Source: Sulfitobacter noctilucicola
GTDB taxonomy: Bacteria > Pseudomonadota > Alphaproteobacteria > Rhodobacterales > Rhodobacteraceae
Length of the DNA stretch: 64,000 bases
Assembly (NCBI RefSeq): GCF_000622385.1
Contig: NZ_JASD01000008.1
Location: forward strand, 2,418,001 to 2,482,000
Reading direction: 5' to 3'
A program made the translations under genes and the position numbers. Shown one piece after another: positions 62,272-64,000 of this stretch (positions within the stretch are counted from its first letter, which is position 1; each line of letters begins with the position of its first letter). The notes beneath the pieces were generated by a model. That model did no database searches, was not told where the DNA came from, and saw only the letters and a list, made by a program, of their open reading frames with translations.

Positions 62272-62439
62272 ATGGCAAAGCCAACCACGATCAAGATCCG
62301 TCTGAACTCGTCCGCGGGCACAGGCCATTTCTACGTGACAAAGAAGAACGCCCGTACAATGACGGAAAAAATGGTGATCAAAAAGTATGATCCCGTTGCG
62401 CGTAAGCACGTTGAATACAAAGAAGGTAAGATCAAGTAA
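62272..62439 (+). CDS. rpmG: 50S ribosomal protein L33
   Basis: A 55-residue L33: [19 protein letters not shown] and the basic [17 protein letters not shown] end are typical. It is the zinc-free (C-) form, lacking the CxxC pairs. The start at 62272 follows AGGAGAAG. A strong terminator lies 27 bp after the stop. Confidence 0.97.
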   Translation: MAKPTTIKIRLNSSAGTGHFYVTKKNARTMTEKMVIKKYDPVARKHVEYKEGKIK

Positions 62440-62465
62440 GATCTTTCTCTTTGACGGAATGCAGG

Positions 62466-62489
62466 GCCGCGCAGTTTGCGCGGCTTTTT
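62466..62489 (+). terminator. Rho-independent terminator of rpmG
   Basis: A perfect 8-bp stem (GCCGCGCA / TGCGCGGC) with loop GTT is followed by TTTTT. Confidence 0.92.
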
Positions 62490-62851
62490 GCATTCGGAGT
62501 GGCCTGTTTTCCGCAAGGCGATGTTTGTCGACGCATCCGGTTCATGGAGCGTGCTGTCAAAGCTCAGGGATATTAAGTGTTGGAAGGCAACATATCGGCA
62601 ACCATGGAAAGTCGCTCGTCCCGCGTTGACACCGCTGCTCTTTGCCCGCGGTAACGATTTAGAAATCATCCGAATGCAATGCAGGGCCGACGTTTCACAG
62701 TTTTTGAGTGCGATGGAGCAGAGGCACTGAGGCTAGCTCAGAATGATCTGCAATATTCCGAAAATCAGCCATATTGAATCGAGCGGTCCTCTTGTGAACC
62801 CTTAGGGTTACAGCAATAGTAGAAGTGTCCCAATCTGCCAAGGAACACAAC
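62490..62851. other. Intergenic stretch with one doubtful small ORF
   Basis: An ORF at 62521-62730 (+, 69 codons, starting MFVDASGSWSVL) could encode a small basic protein. Its codon use is unremarkable and nothing in it is recognised. The remainder shows no gene. Treated as mostly non-coding. Confidence 0.3.
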
Positions 62852-63004
62852 ATGCTGCGTCACTCTTTGATTGCTCTGTGCTGCGCAGGGCTTTTGTCCG
62901 CCTGCACCGATATTGTCGTACAACCGACACCACCCCAACCGATGATGGACCCGAACTATAGCTATAGCGCAGGTTTCACGAGCATCGGGTACGAACCTTT
63001 CTGA
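62852..63004 (+). CDS. Very small lipoprotein (50 residues)
   Basis: A 50-residue predicted lipoprotein with signal LIALCCAGLLSAC (lipid Cys near residue 18) followed by only about 32 residues (TDIVVQPTPPQP, DPNYSYSAGFTSIGYEPF). AAGGAA lies eight bases before the ATG. Such tiny lipoproteins are easily missed by gene finders. The lipobox and ribosome site support it, but the function is unknown; an envelope role is inferred from the lipobox only. Confidence 0.6.
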   Translation: MLRHSLIALCCAGLLSACTDIVVQPTPPQPMMDPNYSYSAGFTSIGYEPF

Positions 63005-63345
63005 TCTCACCTCTCTGGTGGCGGTATGTTTCTGACTGCGGTGACCAATTGGACGATGTCATCTATTGAATAGTTAAGGCTGCGTCGCTAGGTGCCCGCC
63101 GGCTTGTGATTGAGACTTGTTTTGTGGCACCTTTTTACCGAGGGGCGTATGACGCGCGGGGCGAACCCGCCGGCACAGTTCGGGCAGACTTTGTGCAGTA
63201 GCTTCTCCAGGCATTCGGCGCACAACGTACATTCAGCAGAACGTACATTCATAGGAGCATATCAGCGCCTTTGTTGAATGCGGTGGAAGGCCCGTGCCAC
63301 ACATTTCATTGTGGGGGTCCAATTTCAGCATTCGATCTTTCCAAT
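63005..63345. other. Intergenic region with a 12-bp direct repeat
   Basis: No convincing gene. AACGTACATTCA occurs twice with a 16-bp period (63224-63235 and 63240-63251). The flanking sequence is less coding-like than its neighbours, so this may be the remnant of a lost gene or element; no inverted terminal repeats were identified. Confidence 0.35.
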
Positions 63346-63376
63346 AAAAAAGGCCGGTCCAATCTGGACCGGCCTT
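63346..63376 (-). terminator. Rho-independent terminator of the Bax-inhibitor-1 family gene
   Basis: An 11-bp perfect stem (AAGGCCGGTCC / GGACCGGCCTT) with a five-base loop is followed on the minus strand by a T-run, 24 bp after the stop codon. Confidence 0.9.
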
Positions 63377-63400
63377 CCTGTTTGTTCAAATATGTTTGAT

Positions 63401-64000
63401 TTACTCGCGGCTGCCAAAGAGCTGCAGAAGCATCATGAACATGTTGATGAAGTTCAGGTAGAGGCTCAGCGCTCCCATAATGGCAGCTTTGCCCAACCAC
63501 TCTGTGTCGCCGTGGTGCGCGTGCGCGATATACTCGGTCTTGATGCGCTGGGTGTCATACGCTGTCAGACCCGCAAAAATCAGCACGCCGATTGCGGAAA
63601 TCGCAAACATCAGGGCAGGGGAGCCGAGGAAGATGTTGACGACTGATGCAACGATCAAACCAATCACACCCATGATAAGGAAGCTACCCCAGCCGGATAT
63701 GTCCTTCTTGGTCGTGTAGCCGTACAGCGACAGTCCCGCGAAAGCGATCGATGTGATCAAGAAGATCTGGGCGATCGAGTAACCGGTGAAGACCAGAAAG
63801 ATCGAGCTGATGGAGACACCCATTACAGCAGCGAAAACATAGAACACAGTCTGTGCCGTCGCGGCGGACATGCGGTTGATTGCGGCACCGAAGCCGAAAA
63901 CAAAGGCAAGCGGTGCGAACATGACAACCCATTTAAGGGGGGATGCATAAAGCGCGTAACCGATGCTTGTCAGATACTGGTCCGGCCCGATCTGTGCGGA
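63401..64000 (-). CDS. Bax inhibitor-1 / YccA family membrane protein (5' end beyond the window)
   Basis: The last 199 residues of a BI-1/YccA-family protein; its start lies past base 64000. Six membrane helices can be followed. The family signature near the end is present: FAGLTAYDTQRIKTEY, whose Asp belongs to the di-aspartyl pH-sensing site of BI-1 relatives, and the tail SLYLNFINMFMMLLQLFG. The frame is open to the window edge, so the ATG at 63922 is internal. The family modulates membrane proteases or ion leak; the role here is inferred. Confidence 0.92.
   Translation of the reverse strand, partial: SAQIGPDQYLTSIGYALYASPLKWVVMFAPLAFVFGFGAAINRMSAATAQTVFYVFAAVMGVSISSIFLVFTGYSIAQIFLITSIAFAGLSLYGYTTKKDISGWGSFLIMGVIGLIVASVVNIFLGSPALMFAISAIGVLIFAGLTAYDTQRIKTEYIAHAHHGDTEWLGKAAIMGALSLYLNFINMFMMLLQLFGSRE

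Noticed and set aside
62521..62730. Small ORF after the rpmG terminator
   Set aside because: No recognisable domain, no clear ribosome site and unremarkable codon use; kept only as a note in the intergenic entry.

Overview
The window looks like chromosome of an alphaproteobacterium of the order Rhodobacterales (Roseobacter-type). The pointers are a GC-rich coding bias, very tight gene packing with many ATGA, TTGA or TGATG stop/start overlaps, TRAP and peptide ABC transporters, and a BciA-type vinyl reductase. This is inference from gene content; no marker gene was aligned.

Layout. (1) 1-5668: a beta-hydroxyacid dehydrogenase cut by the window edge, an IlvD/Edd dehydratase, a 2-keto-4-pentenoate hydratase-like enzyme and a complete TRAP transporter. 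(2) 5775-14078: eight minus-strand genes for an uncharacterised catabolic route. In transcription order they are a flavin/2Fe-2S reductase, Rieske oxygenase alpha and beta subunits, an acyl-CoA ligase, a thiolase-like protein, a DUF35-SDR fusion, a cyclase-family hydrolase and an SDR. A divergent MarR regulator has a perfect palindrome inside the likely promoter. (3) 14726-20332: a compact selenocysteine cassette of selA, selB, tRNA-Sec (selC), a thioredoxin-fold fusion protein and a UGSC-family selenoprotein. An in-frame TGA at 20087 splits the last gene into two apparent ORFs, and a hairpin follows that codon.

(4) 20372-28194: a DUF6880-like protein, tRNA-Gly, an MsbA-type ABC exporter, a BON-LysM protein, an acyl-CoA synthetase with an esterase, and a phosphodiesterase-like protein. 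(5) 28261-36329: a CocE-type hydrolase and a peptide ABC transporter, followed by bciA (bacteriochlorophyll biosynthesis), which seems to need a CTG start. (6) 36640-44915: a BapA-like Ig-repeat adhesin with its type I secretion system. (7) 44935-54556: dtd, nitroreductase, zinc-ribbon, cytochrome b, SPFH-GYF, DUF2927, TelA, XpaC and TerC proteins, a run suggestive of an envelope or chemical stress module. (8) 54707-64000: housekeeping genes, namely rluB, tadA, gatC-gatA, an AmpD-like amidase, RNase P RNA, rpmG and a Bax-inhibitor-1 family protein running off the end.

The standout is the selenocysteine island, where synthesis, decoding and a client protein are adjacent. Also notable are the catabolic operon of unknown substrate, with an SDR domain that has lost its catalytic Tyr and Lys, and the TelA/XpaC/TerC/SPFH cluster.
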